Source of the DNA: Gordonia iterans
GTDB lineage: Bacteria > Actinomycetota > Actinomycetes > Mycobacteriales > Mycobacteriaceae
Reading direction: 5' to 3'
Assembly (NCBI RefSeq): GCF_002993285.1
Contig: NZ_CP027433.1
Span: 3,942,486-4,006,485, forward strand
Length of the DNA: 64,000 bases
A program made the translations under genes and the position numbers. Below the pieces are notes generated by a model. The model worked only from the letters and a program-made list of their open reading frames with translations, searched no databases and had not been told where the DNA came from. Below are positions 18,357 to 27,737 of this stretch, piece after piece. Positions within the stretch are counted from its first letter, which is position 1. Each line of letters starts with the position of its first letter.

Positions 18357-19385
18357 ATGCACACGACCACGCTGGGCGACGGCCTGGACACTTCCGCAAT
18401 GGGCTTCGGCGCGATGGCCGTCACGCCGGTCTACGGCGGCACCGACGACGCGACCGCGCTTGCGGTACTGAACGCCGCGGTCGATGCGGGGATCACCTTC
18501 ATCGACACCGCCGACGTCTACGGCGCACCCGAACCGGGCACCGACGGTCCCGCGGGCACCAACGAGCGGCTCGTCGCACGACTCCTCGCCGACCGGCGCG
18601 ACGACGTGGTGCTGGCCACCAAGTTCGGGATCACCGGCCGGATCGGCTCGGTGATCGAGGCCGGCGCCAAGCGCACCCGAGGCGACCGCGAGTACGTCCG
18701 GCGGTCCTGCGATGCCTCACTGCAGAGGCTCGGGACCGACGTGATCGATCTCTGGTACCTGCACCGTCGGGACCCCGACGTGCCAATCGAGGAGACGGTC
18801 GGAGCGATGTCCGACATGGTGGCCGCGGGCAAAGTCCGTCACCTGGGGCTGTCGGAGGTAACTGCACCGGAACTCCATGCTGCCCAATCAGTCTGGCCGA
18901 TCGCCGCGGTGCAGAGCGAATGGAGCCTGTGGTCGCGTGACGTGGAGAAGCGGGTGGTGCCCGCGTGCGCCGAACTCGGTGTCGGCTTCGTCCCGTACTC
19001 ACCGCTCGGCCGCGGTTTCCTCACCGGCACGCTGACCCGCGAGCAGGTTGCCGCCGATCTGCGCGGCGCGACCACACGCACCGGCGAGAACTGGGCCGCC
19101 AACCAGCAAGTGGTCGACGTCGTGACCGGAGTGGCACGACGCCTCGGCGCCACTAACGCGCAGGTGGCCCTCGCGTGGCTGTATGCGGCAGGACGTCGTG
19201 CCGGACTACCAGTGGTGCCGATCCCCGGAACCCGGTCGATCGACCGCCTCGCCGAGAACGCCGCAGCAGTCGATCTGGTGCTCGACGACGATGCCGTCGC
19301 CGAGCTCGACGGCGTCGCCGGACTCGTGGTCGGCGACCGCAACATCGTCGCCGATCCGGCCTGGATCTCGTCCGGCCGCGAATGA
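18357..19385 (+). CDS. Aldo/keto reductase
   Basis: 342 residues forming an AKR TIM barrel. The catalytic residues appear as DTADVYG (Asp, Tyr), ATKFGI (Lys) and WYLHRRDP (His); the NADPH-binding end reads VPIPGTRSIDRLAENAAA. It probably reduces aldehydes or ketones with NADPH in the cytosol. ATG 18357 has GGAAAC-type spacing, 15 bases after the MerR gene, so the pair likely forms one operon in which the regulator responds to the compound the reductase handles. Confidence 0.9.
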   Translation: MHTTTLGDGLDTSAMGFGAMAVTPVYGGTDDATALAVLNAAVDAGITFIDTADVYGAPEPGTDGPAGTNERLVARLLADRRDDVVLATKFGITGRIGSVIEAGAKRTRGDREYVRRSCDASLQRLGTDVIDLWYLHRRDPDVPIEETVGAMSDMVAAGKVRHLGLSEVTAPELHAAQSVWPIAAVQSEWSLWSRDVEKRVVPACAELGVGFVPYSPLGRGFLTGTLTREQVAADLRGATTRTGENWAANQQVVDVVTGVARRLGATNAQVALAWLYAAGRRAGLPVVPIPGTRSIDRLAENAAAVDLVLDDDAVAELDGVAGLVVGDRNIVADPAWISSGRE

Positions 19386-19472
19386 CACCGGCCCATCCGG
19401 CGAAACGCGGTAGATGCGGTAGATGACGTCCACGATCCCCGATTCACACCGGGCGGTCTACGTGGTCCGTCC

Positions 19473-19499
19473 GACGGCTACCAGTCGTCAGTAGCCGTC
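19473..19499. terminator. Hairpin between convergent genes
   Basis: GACGGCTAC (19473-19481) pairs perfectly with GTAGCCGTC (19491-19499) around a nine-base loop. It sits between the aldo/keto reductase and rmlC, which converge, so it may serve both. No U-tract follows. Confidence 0.55.
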
Positions 19500-19512
19500 C
19501 GTCGGCGCGGGC

Positions 19513-20130
19513 TCAGCGGGCGAGCCTCGCCCGATACTCGGCGACCTCGTCGTGCCCGGGCAGCAGGCCCGATTCGGCCGCCTCGGCCAGAGTGGGAGCG
19601 TCGCGGTCCTTCTCCGACAGCACGATTTCCATCAGCGTTCCGTCCCGGGCCACCGACGGCCACGGGATCGCGAGGGCGGGATCGAGTGGATCGATGCCGT
19701 GCTCGCCGCTCGGGTTGTAGCCGGCCGAGCAGAGATAGGTCACGGTGGATCCGTCCTCCAAGGAGCAGAATGCGTGGCCGAGGCCCTCGGAGAGATACAC
19801 CGCCTTGCGGTCGGCGTCGTCGAGCAGCACCGCGTCGCACTGGCCGAAGGTGGGCGAACCGAGTCGGATGTCGACGATCACGTCGAGGACCGCCCCCTTC
19901 GCGCAGGTGACGTACTTCGCCTGCCCGGGCGGAACGTCGGCGAAGTGGATGCCGCGGATCACACCCGCGGCCGAGACCGAGGTGTTCGCCTGCGCGAGGG
20001 TGAACTCATGCCCGACCGCGTCGGACAGCGACTCGGCGGTGAAGCTCTCCAGGAAGACTCCGCGGTCGTCGTCGTACTGCACCGGGGTGAACTCCCACGC
20101 TCCGGGGATGGACAGCTCTCGTACCTGCAT
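19513..20130 (-). CDS. rmlC: dTDP-4-dehydrorhamnose 3,5-epimerase
   Basis: 205 residues with the cupin core of RmlC: FTPVQYDDDRGVFLESF, LAQANTSVSAAGVIRGIHFA (active-site His), QAKYVTCAKGAVLDVIVDIR and YLSEGLGHAFCSLED, then VTYLCSAGYNPSGEHGIDPLDP. It converts dTDP-4-keto-6-deoxyglucose to dTDP-4-keto-rhamnose for L-rhamnose, the linker sugar of mycolate arabinogalactan. It lies downstream of rmlA on the same strand, with an inverted-repeat element between them. Confidence 0.93.
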   Translation of the reverse strand: MQVRELSIPGAWEFTPVQYDDDRGVFLESFTAESLSDAVGHEFTLAQANTSVSAAGVIRGIHFADVPPGQAKYVTCAKGAVLDVIVDIRLGSPTFGQCDAVLLDDADRKAVYLSEGLGHAFCSLEDGSTVTYLCSAGYNPSGEHGIDPLDPALAIPWPSVARDGTLMEIVLSEKDRDAPTLAEAAESGLLPGHDEVAEYRARLAR

Positions 20131-20156
20131 GTGTTCCTTTCCGGGCAGCGAGCCCG

Positions 20157-20259
20157 CCTGTCCGTACTGTCACGTAGCTCCTCCGCCAGCGCGGTCGAAC
20201 GGGAAGCGACCTGCAGTGTCGCACGGCTGACCGGATCCGTACGCCACAGTACGGACAGG
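20157..20259. repeat. Inverted-repeat element, 14-bp perfect arms
   Basis: CCTGTCCGTACTGT (20157-20170) is perfectly inverted at 20246-20259. The outer ends resemble the element at 11367-11465 (TGTCC.TAC.GT.ACGTAGCT at the left end of both). It occupies the rmlA-rmlC gap exactly, from the rmlA stop to just before the rmlC leader. Confidence 0.7.
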
Positions 20260-21135
20260 TCACAGCTCCGGGCCGCGGTCGAGGACGTCGAGCAGGTAAT
20301 CCCCGTACCCGGACTTGGCGAGATCGCCTGCCCGGGACCGCAGTTCGTCATCGTTCAAGTAGCCCATCCGCCAGGCGATCTCCTCGGGCACGGCGATCTT
20401 CATGCCCTGCCGCTGCTCGACGGTCCGCACGAAGTTGCCGGCATCCAGGAGCGAATCGAAGGTCCCGGTGTCCAGCCAGGCCGTGCCGCGCGGGAGCACC
20501 GTGGTGCGCAGACGTCCCTGGCGCAGGTACTCGGCGTTGACATCGGTGATCTCGTACTCGCCGCGAGCCGACGGACGCAGGCCCCGGGCGATCTCGACGA
20601 CATCGGACGAATAGAAGTACAGCCCCGGGACCGCGTAGCGGGACTTCGGCTCGGCGGGCTTCTCCTCCAGGGAGATCACCCGGCCCTCACCGTCGAACTC
20701 GACGACGCCGTACGCCGACGGGTCGGCGACCCGGTAGGCGAAGATCGCGCCGCCGTCGACGTTCCCGAATCCCTGCAACTGGCTGCCCAGACCCGGTCCG
20801 TAGAAGATGTTGTCGCCCAGCACGAGCGCGACCGAGTCGTCGCCGATGTGGTCGGCGCCGATCACGAAGGCCTGCGCGAGACCGTTGGGCTCCGGCTGCT
20901 CGGCGAACGAGATCGAGATCCCGAAGCGGGAGCCGTCGCCGAGGAGGTACTCGAAGGCGGGGCGGTCGTGCGGGGTGGTGATCACCAAGACGTCACGGAT
21001 CCCGGCCAGCATCAGCGTGGAGAGCGGGTAGTAGACCATCGGCTTGTCGTAGACCGGCACCAGCTGTTTGCTCACACCCTGCGTGATCGGGTGCAGGCGA
21101 GTCCCGGTGCCGCCGGCCAGGATGATTCCGCGCAT
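20260..21135 (-). CDS. rmlA: Glucose-1-phosphate thymidylyltransferase
   Basis: 291 residues. It starts with the nucleotidyltransferase signature [50 protein letters not shown] and [12 protein letters not shown] are classic RmlA segments. It makes dTDP-glucose from dTTP and glucose 1-phosphate, the first step to dTDP-L-rhamnose. Start ATG 21135 is set by the family N-terminus; an upstream in-frame extension is not conserved. It diverges from rmlB across a gap of 58 bases that must hold both promoters. Confidence 0.95.
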   Translation of the reverse strand: MRGIILAGGTGTRLHPITQGVSKQLVPVYDKPMVYYPLSTLMLAGIRDVLVITTPHDRPAFEYLLGDGSRFGISISFAEQPEPNGLAQAFVIGADHIGDDSVALVLGDNIFYGPGLGSQLQGFGNVDGGAIFAYRVADPSAYGVVEFDGEGRVISLEEKPAEPKSRYAVPGLYFYSSDVVEIARGLRPSARGEYEITDVNAEYLRQGRLRTTVLPRGTAWLDTGTFDSLLDAGNFVRTVEQRQGMKIAVPEEIAWRMGYLNDDELRSRAGDLAKSGYGDYLLDVLDRGPEL

Positions 21136-21193
21136 GCGGCAAGCGTAGCGGTAGAGTCGGCCGCAACGACCACTCGACAAAGGGAAGCCTTAG

Positions 21194-22204
<1,011 letters not shown>

Positions 22205-22235
22205 GATGTCCGCCCCGAGACCACCCCGGCAGGTG

Positions 22236-22482
22236 AGCCCCGTCCCCGCCACCTGCCCCGTCCCGCCCTTCGAGCCCGTCCCCGCCCCTCGTCCCCGCCC
22301 TTCGAGCCCGTCCCCGCCCCTCGTCCCCGCCCTTCGAGCCCGTCCCCGCCCATTGAGGCCTTACCCGCCCCCGCCCCTTGAGGACTTCTCCGCCCCTTGA
22401 GCCTGTCCCCGCCCTGAGACCTTCCCCGCCCCTTGAGGCCTTCCCCGCCCCTTGAGGCCTTCCCCGCCCCTTGAGCCTGTCG
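22236..22482. repeat. C-rich degenerate tandem repeats
   Basis: Units based on CCCCGCCC followed by TTCGAGCCCGT, TTGAGGCCTT or TTGAGCCTGT recur about a dozen times, first with a longer and then a shorter period. The last copy reads CTTGAGCCTGTCGAAAGGA and supplies the galE ribosome-binding site. No coding potential. It may be an expanded form of the GTTGAG...TCGAAA repeat family. Confidence 0.7.
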
Positions 22483-22493
22483 AAAGGAATCCC

Positions 22494-23510
22494 ATGCGCG
22501 TACTGGTGACTGGAGGAGCCGGCTACATCGGCTCCCACACCGCCCTGCAGCTGCTGGCCGCCGGTCACGAGGTGGTGATCGCCGACGACTTCAGCAACGC
22601 CAAGCCCTCGGTGATCGAGCGGATGGAAGCTCTTGCCGGGCAAACGATTCCGGTTCACCGCGTCGACCTGACCGATCGCGCGGCGACCGAGGCGGTGTTT
22701 GCGGCCGAGCCGATCGACGCGGTGATCCACTTCGCGGGCTTCAAGGCCGTCGGCGAGTCCGTCGCGCAGCCGCTGGACTACTACGAGAACAACCTGGATT
22801 CCACGTTCTCGGTGCTTCGCGCCATGGACACGCACGGGGTCCGGAAATTCGTGTTCTCGTCCTCGGCGACGGTGTACGGCGAGAACCCGGTGCTGCAGCG
22901 CACCGAAGACATGCCCACCTCGGCCACCAATCCGTACGGCTGGACCAAGGTGATGATCGAGCAGGTCTTGCGGGACGTCTCGGTGGCTGACGACACCTGG
23001 CGGATCGCCGTGCTCCGCTACTTCAACCCGGTCGGCGCACATCCGAGCGGGCAGATCGGCGAGGATCCCAGTGGGTACCCGAACAACCTGATGCCGTTCA
23101 TCACGCAGGTCGCCGTCGGCCGGCGCGAAAAGCTCTCGGTGTTCGGCGACGATTACGACACCGTCGACGGCACCGGCGTACGGGACTACATCCACGTCGA
23201 GGATCTGGCTGCCGGGCACATCGCGGCCCTGGACCGGCTCGACGTCGTCGACGATCCCTGGTCGGTATGGAATCTCGGTACCGGCCAAGGAATTTCGGTA
23301 CTGCAGCTGGTCGATGCGTTCGCGCGGGCGAGCGGCCGGGACATCCCCTACGAGGTCGCCCCGCGCCGGCCCGGCGACCAAGCCGCCAACTGGGCCGATC
23401 CGGCCAAGGCGAATGCCGAGCTCGGCTGGGCGACCACCCGCTCGGTCGACGACATGTGCGCCGACTCGTGGCGCTGGCAGTCGCAGAATCCGAACGGCTA
23501 TCCGGACTGA
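22494..23510 (+). CDS. galE: UDP-glucose 4-epimerase
   Basis: 338 residues of the extended SDR type: [56 protein letters not shown] (catalytic Tyr-Lys) and LRYFNPVGAHPSGQIGEDP, all typical of GalE. It interconverts UDP-glucose and UDP-galactose, feeding the galactan of the cell wall. ATG 22494 is preceded by AAAGGA. Its 3' end overlaps the convergent MFS gene by 13 bases. Confidence 0.93.
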   Translation: MRVLVTGGAGYIGSHTALQLLAAGHEVVIADDFSNAKPSVIERMEALAGQTIPVHRVDLTDRAATEAVFAAEPIDAVIHFAGFKAVGESVAQPLDYYENNLDSTFSVLRAMDTHGVRKFVFSSSATVYGENPVLQRTEDMPTSATNPYGWTKVMIEQVLRDVSVADDTWRIAVLRYFNPVGAHPSGQIGEDPSGYPNNLMPFITQVAVGRREKLSVFGDDYDTVDGTGVRDYIHVEDLAAGHIAALDRLDVVDDPWSVWNLGTGQGISVLQLVDAFARASGRDIPYEVAPRRPGDQAANWADPAKANAELGWATTRSVDDMCADSWRWQSQNPNGYPD

Positions 23511-24763
23511 TCGGCTGACCGCACCAGCACGTCCTCTTCCCGGTGGTCGCGCTTCGCGCCGGTCGGGATCTCGACTCCGATTGACCGGCGGGTGAGGCGG
23601 AACCCGCCGAGTACCACTGCCAGGCACAACAAAGCCACGACGGCACCGAAGATCAGCATGGCAGGATAGCCGACGTCGAACCTTCCGTGGATCCACGCCA
23701 TGATCGCCGGGCTGGCGAAGCCGAGGTAGGTGAGACCGTAGAAGACTGCGGTAAGACCGGCGAGATCGTTCGGGCCCGCCATCCGTTGTGTCGCAAGAAG
23801 TCCCGAGATCAGGGTCATGCCGTAGCCGCACCCGAGGAGGGCGGCTGCTGCGATCCCGAGGGGCACGGTGAGGACGCGCGCGGCGACAGCGGCAAGCACC
23901 ATGCCGGCGGCGACGAGGAGCATCGCGACCACCGTTCCGCGAGGCGACCCGGGCGTGTCCACGCGGCGACCGACGGTCTGCACCACGAATCCGGCGGAGA
24001 GCCCGACCAGGCAGCACACGCCCGCGAACACGATCTCCCAGCCGCCGGTCTCCACAGTGAGCAGCGCCGGGATCACCGCGTAGGCCACGGCGCAGGTACC
24101 GAACACCCATGGGGCGGCGGGCGCGACCTGGAGCCAGAACTGCGGCTTCAGGGCAGACGGGATCTTCAGGTCGTCGATCAATCGCCCAGCTGCCGAGCCT
24201 TCCCGGGTCTCCGCGGTGGGGACGAGCAGTACGAAAGACACGACGGCCAGTGCGATGTTGACCAGGTATGCCAGCTGATTCGGCCACGGTCCCCACTGCG
24301 CCAGCACGGCGGCCATCGCCGCGCCGAGCCCGAATCCGGCGGTGAGGCTGAGGGCGGCACGACGAGCCCCGGCGGTGACCGTCGCGCCGTCGCGGTCGGA
24401 CAGCTCCTTGATCCAGCTGCCGCCCACCGCCATCGCCAGGCCGAGCGCGATGCCGCTGAGCACCCGGCCGGCCGCCAGCAGTGGAACCGAATGAGCACCG
24501 GCCGCGAGCAGCGCCGAACCGGCGGCGGCGATGACCGGCGAGGGCAGCATCAATCGGCGGCGGCCGAACCGGTCCGACAGCGGGCCGCCGATGAGCAGCG
24601 CCGGAACGATCCCGAGCACATAGGTGAACAGCAGCGCGTCGACCACCACCTCGGACACGTGCGACTGCGACCGATACATCACCAGCAGCGGAGTGAACTC
24701 GTTGCCGCCCCACGCCGCGGTGAAGACTGCCAGGCTGACGCCCATCCAGGGCCGCACACTCAT
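23498..24763 (-). CDS. MFS transporter
   Basis: 421 residues with about twelve membrane helices. The loop between helices 2 and 3 reads GGPLSDRFGRRRLML, the MFS signature, and a second copy lies mid-protein (VVQTVGRRVDTPG). The family exports or imports small molecules by proton exchange; the substrate is not readable. It is translationally coupled (ATGA) to the upstream GntR/FCD regulator, which probably controls it and responds to the same compound. Confidence 0.87.
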   Translation of the reverse strand: MSVRPWMGVSLAVFTAAWGGNEFTPLLVMYRSQSHVSEVVVDALLFTYVLGIVPALLIGGPLSDRFGRRRLMLPSPVIAAAGSALLAAGAHSVPLLAAGRVLSGIALGLAMAVGGSWIKELSDRDGATVTAGARRAALSLTAGFGLGAAMAAVLAQWGPWPNQLAYLVNIALAVVSFVLLVPTAETREGSAAGRLIDDLKIPSALKPQFWLQVAPAAPWVFGTCAVAYAVIPALLTVETGGWEIVFAGVCCLVGLSAGFVVQTVGRRVDTPGSPRGTVVAMLLVAAGMVLAAVAARVLTVPLGIAAAALLGCGYGMTLISGLLATQRMAGPNDLAGLTAVFYGLTYLGFASPAIMAWIHGRFDVGYPAMLIFGAVVALLCLAVVLGGFRLTRRSIGVEIPTGAKRDHREEDVLVRSADQSG

Positions 24764-25458
24764 CGTCGCGCTCCCGGCAGCTCGTGGACGCCGGCCAGGT
24801 GCTCGCGGAGGAGCCGATCGAACGCGTCGGCGTCACCCGCGGCGATCGCGTCGGCCAGGGCGGCATGGTCGTCGCGGATGCGCCGTGCCACCGCAGGGTC
24901 GCGGTGCACGCTCGCGGCCGTCATTCGACGACGACGCTCGCCGAGCGACGTGTAGAAGCCGGTGAGGAGGCTGTTGCGTCCGGCTTCGACGATCAGCTGG
25001 TGGAACTGCGTGTCGATGCGAGCGAACTCCTCACCGCGGGCACCGTTGTGCTCATCGAGATTCGCACGCAGGGCGGCGACAAGCTCAGCGGCCCCGTCTT
25101 CCCGAGCGACGACGTCGCGCACCGCATGCCCCTCGATCAGCAGACGGGCGTCGAGCACCTCGCGTGCTTCACGCTCGCCGATCGGCACGATCAGCGCACC
25201 GCGTTTGGGGTACAGGCGCATCCAGCCCTCGGCGGAAAGTCGGAGGAAGGCCTCCCGCACCGGGGTGCGACTCACCTGACAGCGGTCGGCGATCTCGCCT
25301 TCGCTGACCAGTTCGCCACCGGCGAGCTCGCAGGTCAGGATGAGTTCCTTGACCTCGTCGTACACCCGCTCCGCGGCTGAATACGCCTTAGACACAAGTT
25401 GTACGTTAGCTCGCTCCACCCGGTTTTGCCCAGTCCGAGGGTCAGTCGGTACGATCAT
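24760..25458 (-). CDS. GntR-family regulator with FCD domain
   Basis: The N-terminal winged helix reads RVYDEVKELILTCELAGGELVSEGEIADRCQVSRTPVREAFLRL, and a helical FCD ligand-binding domain follows (DTQFHQLIVEAGRN, DDHAALADAIAAGDAD, REHLAGVHE). Such FadR-type proteins usually repress a transport or catabolic operon until an acid ligand binds. The start is uncertain: GTG 25419 and GTG 25395 (VSKAYSAAERVY) are shorter options, and an ACAACTTGT dyad near 25398 could be an operator if a shorter start is used. Confidence 0.85.
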   Translation of the reverse strand: MIVPTDPRTGQNRVERANVQLVSKAYSAAERVYDEVKELILTCELAGGELVSEGEIADRCQVSRTPVREAFLRLSAEGWMRLYPKRGALIVPIGEREAREVLDARLLIEGHAVRDVVAREDGAAELVAALRANLDEHNGARGEEFARIDTQFHQLIVEAGRNSLLTGFYTSLGERRRRMTAASVHRDPAVARRIRDDHAALADAIAAGDADAFDRLLREHLAGVHELPGARR

Positions 25459-25483
25459 TCCCGCTGCCTCTCGCAGGAAGCAC

Positions 25484-25556
25484 GCCGCCTTAGCTCAGTC
25501 GGCAGAGCGATTCACTCGTAATGAATAGGTCGGGGGTTCGATTCCCCCAGGCGGCT
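25484..25556 (+). tRNA. tRNA-Thr (anticodon CGT)
   Basis: Acceptor stem GCCGCCT/AGGCGGC, D stem GCTC/GAGC, anticodon stem ATTCA/TGAAT with loop CTCGTAA, and T stem GGGGG/CCCCC around TTCGATT. The anticodon CGT reads ACG (Thr). CCA is not encoded. The prophage begins directly 3' of this gene, so its 3' end may be, or overlap, the attachment site. Confidence 0.95.
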
Positions 25557-25564
25557 CGGAGAAC

Positions 25565-25595
25565 GGCCAGGTCAGAGACGTTTTCTGACCTGGCC
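25565..25595 (+). terminator. Strong hairpin after tRNA-Thr
   Basis: GGCCAGGTCAG (25565-25575) pairs with CTGACCTGGCC (25585-25595) over eleven bases around a nine-base loop, starting nine bases after the tRNA. It probably ends tRNA transcription and may also stop leftward phage transcription. Confidence 0.65.
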
Positions 25596-25651
25596 TTCGT
25601 CGTTCCGGGACACTCGATCCCCGGAATATCCCCGGAATTGGATCACGGCAA

Positions 25652-26542
25652 TCACGTCTCCGACTCCTTCCACACGATGTCGAGGCGGTCGGCGCCCGTG
25701 CGGCCGGGTTTGCGGGCGGCGACGTCGACGTGGTCGATGAGGAGGTTGAGGACGGCGCGGTGGTCTTTCATCGTCGCGTCGGTCCACCACTGCACCACAT
25801 CAGCCGGGGCGAGAGACGGCATGGCCTTGGCGACCACCGCGGCGTCGAGGGCTGCCTCCGCTTCGGCCTTGCGGCGGCGTGCTGCGGCCATGCCGGCCTC
25901 GAAGGCCGCAGGGTTCCCGCCCGCACCGAACTCCTCGGCGAGGCGCACCATCCGGGCGTCGCAGTCAGCGATGATGTCGCGTTGCGCGTCGACGCTGTGG
26001 AGGGCGGCCGAGAGGGCGTCGAGCCAGCCAGTCGAGGTCAACCGGACGAGGACGCGTTCGGTGATCTCAGTTTCGGCGATCGCCTGCTGGATGCGGACAC
26101 CCTTACAGTCGGTGTCTCCGCACGAGAACGCGTCCCCGCCGGTCCAGTAGAGCGGGCCGCCGCAGCGTCCGCATCGCAGCAGCCCCGCGAGGAGAGTTTC
26201 GCGGTGCCGGGTGGGCGCGAACCGCTGCCGGTCTTCGCTGCGCATGACCGCCTGCAGGGCGTTCCAGGTGTCCAGGTCGAGAATCGGGGGCGCGTCGGGA
26301 TTGTCGATCAGCTGGCCGTCGCGGGCCTGCCGCTTCCCGATGAGGCGCGGGTTCTTGAGGAGCCTGCCGAGGGTCGGGGTGGACCATCGGGCGCCGGTCA
26401 CGGTCGGTATGCCGCGCTCGTTGAGGTCTTTGACGAGGTGGGCTGTCGGTGTGCCGGCGATGGTCTTGGTGGCGAGGTCGCGGATTACGTCGGCTTCGGC
26501 TGGGACGATCTGGCCGCCGTCCCATCCGTATGCGCGACTCAC
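25652..26542 (-). CDS. Large serine integrase fragment lacking the catalytic domain
   Basis: 296 residues that begin inside the recombinase domain (RAYGWDGGQIVPAEADVIRDLA...LVKDLNERGIPTVTG...LGRLLKNPRLIGKR), followed by the zinc ribbon (LLRCGRCGGPLYW...CGDTDCKG) and a coiled-coil/C-terminal region. In phiC31/Bxb1-type integrases this part follows an N-terminal resolvase domain of about 150 residues carrying the catalytic Ser. That domain is missing here, and I do not find it in the bases upstream to 27500. The frame opens at GTG 26542; an ATG just upstream reads only nine codons to a TGA. Without the Ser it cannot cut DNA alone. Confidence 0.85.
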   Translation of the reverse strand: MSRAYGWDGGQIVPAEADVIRDLATKTIAGTPTAHLVKDLNERGIPTVTGARWSTPTLGRLLKNPRLIGKRQARDGQLIDNPDAPPILDLDTWNALQAVMRSEDRQRFAPTRHRETLLAGLLRCGRCGGPLYWTGGDAFSCGDTDCKGVRIQQAIAETEITERVLVRLTSTGWLDALSAALHSVDAQRDIIADCDARMVRLAEEFGAGGNPAAFEAGMAAARRRKAEAEAALDAAVVAKAMPSLAPADVVQWWTDATMKDHRAVLNLLIDHVDVAARKPGRTGADRLDIVWKESET

Positions 26543-26593
26543 GACCGACCGATCCGATAGGTAAACGTCATGACTGTAACCTACCGGATCGGG

Positions 26594-27055
26594 TCAGATG
26601 AGGTCGCGGAGTCGCTCAGGCGGATCTGGTATCGGGTGGTCGGGGTCGATGCGGCGGATCGCGTCGACCAGCACCCGGATGTACCCGATCGCCGCCCACA
26701 TCCGCTGATTCGCCAACGTCAGGCTCGCTTTGAGTTCGGCGACTTCGGCGCGGACTTCGGCGATCTGGGCGCGGTGCTGCTCACGGTCACGCTCGGCGTC
26801 GGCGGCCAGGCCCTCGTACCGGCGGGTCAACCGGGCGATCTCGGCGTCATCGATCCGCGCCGACGGTGGGTCCGTCATCTCCAAGAGTTTCCGGGTCTTC
26901 CGTGTCTGCCACCAGCGGCCTGCCGCGCCGAGGGCACCGGGGAGCGCCGCGGCGGTCTTGGTGAACAGCAGCGACAGGCCGGCGGGGCCGCCGACGAGCA
27001 TGAGGAGCAGCCACACCGGCCACGGCACCCCGGCTGGCGGGGTGTCCCAGTCCAT
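26594..27055 (-). CDS. Phage membrane protein with coiled coil
   Basis: 153 residues. One membrane segment near the N-terminus (PWPVWLLLMLVGGPAGLSLLF) is followed by a basic patch and a long coiled coil (ARLTRRYEGLAADAERDREQHRAQIAEVRAEVAELKASL). Start ATG 27055 overlaps the stop of the upstream gene (TGATG). It lies just after the holin and another membrane protein, so a role in lysis such as a second holin or spanin-like partner is possible, but I do not recognise the family. Confidence 0.75.
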   Translation of the reverse strand: MDWDTPPAGVPWPVWLLLMLVGGPAGLSLLFTKTAAALPGALGAAGRWWQTRKTRKLLEMTDPPSARIDDAEIARLTRRYEGLAADAERDREQHRAQIAEVRAEVAELKASLTLANQRMWAAIGYIRVLVDAIRRIDPDHPIPDPPERLRDLI

Positions 27056-27495
27056 CAGACCTCCCGGCGGCAGGGCTGCACGCACTCCGGCGGCGGTTCG
27101 ACCTGCATCCAGTAGCCGAGCGCGGCACCCCACGACGCGATCCCGACCGCCGCGTACAGCCACGGCCACCGGAAACCGCCGTCTCCGTCGATCGTCTCGA
27201 CGGCGATACCGGCGCTGAGGGTGATCATCAGGGCGCCGCCGACGTGGAGGCCGCCGATCGCGACGTGCCGCCACCGGCCGACGTAGCCGACGAGGGTGAG
27301 GAGCCCGGACACTACGAGCGCGAGACCCCACACCCAGATCGGGGCTGCTAGCTCGATCTGGGTGAGCGCGGTCGACGACTCGCCGAGCAGGTAGTCGACG
27401 CCGACGACGAGCACCGACAGCGGGATCACGCCGACGACGACGGTGCGCCACCGCTCGGGGATGAGTGGCCGCCATTGGCCGCGGCGGATCCTCAC
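27055..27495 (-). CDS. Four-helix phage membrane protein in lysis cassette
   Basis: 146 residues with about four membrane helices (VVVGVIPLSVLVVGVDYLL, IWVWGLALVVSGLLTLVGYV, VAIGGLHVGGALMITLSAGIA, WPWLYAAVGIASWGAALGYW) and short soluble ends. GTG 27495 overlaps the holin stop in a GTGA, and its own stop overlaps the next start. It is likely a second membrane component of the lysis cassette; no exact family is recognised. Confidence 0.75.
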   Translation of the reverse strand: MRIRRGQWRPLIPERWRTVVVGVIPLSVLVVGVDYLLGESSTALTQIELAAPIWVWGLALVVSGLLTLVGYVGRWRHVAIGGLHVGGALMITLSAGIAVETIDGDGGFRWPWLYAAVGIASWGAALGYWMQVEPPPECVQPCRREV

Positions 27496-27737
27496 GGCTC
27501 GCGCCGCCGCTTCCCGACGTACGACTCCTCCGCTGGCCGGCCGCCGACCGGTCCCGGGAACGCGATGCTCGAGACCACCGAGACGAGGGCGGCCCCGCCA
27601 GCGAGGCCGAGGGACTGGGCCCAGTCGATGTCGAGGAGGTTGACCTGCCCGCCTGCCCAGGCGGCGATGAGAGTCTGCGCCGCGGTCCGCAGCGCGCGGT
27701 CGGCGAGGTCCTGCCAGTAGGCGCGGGTGAACATCAT
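27492..27737 (-). CDS. Holin, r1t-like
   Basis: 81 residues. MFTRAYWQDLADRALRTAAQTLIAAW at the N-terminus and a hydrophobic segment LGLAGGAALVSVVSSIAFP match small actinophage holins of the r1t type, which have two helices and a charged C-terminus (here ending GKRRREP). It should form pores in the cell membrane at the end of infection to let the lysin out. The start ATG 27737 overlaps the lysin stop. Confidence 0.8.
   Translation of the reverse strand: MMFTRAYWQDLADRALRTAAQTLIAAWAGGQVNLLDIDWAQSLGLAGGAALVSVVSSIAFPGPVGGRPAEESYVGKRRREP

Noticed and set aside
22236..22482. Possible CRISPR array
   Set aside because: The repeats are short, degenerate and not separated by unique spacers of constant length, and there are no cas genes.
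25484..25556. Second copy of the tRNA 3' end as an att site within the window
   Set aside because: I found no second copy; the other att site must lie right of 64000, so the core cannot be defined here.
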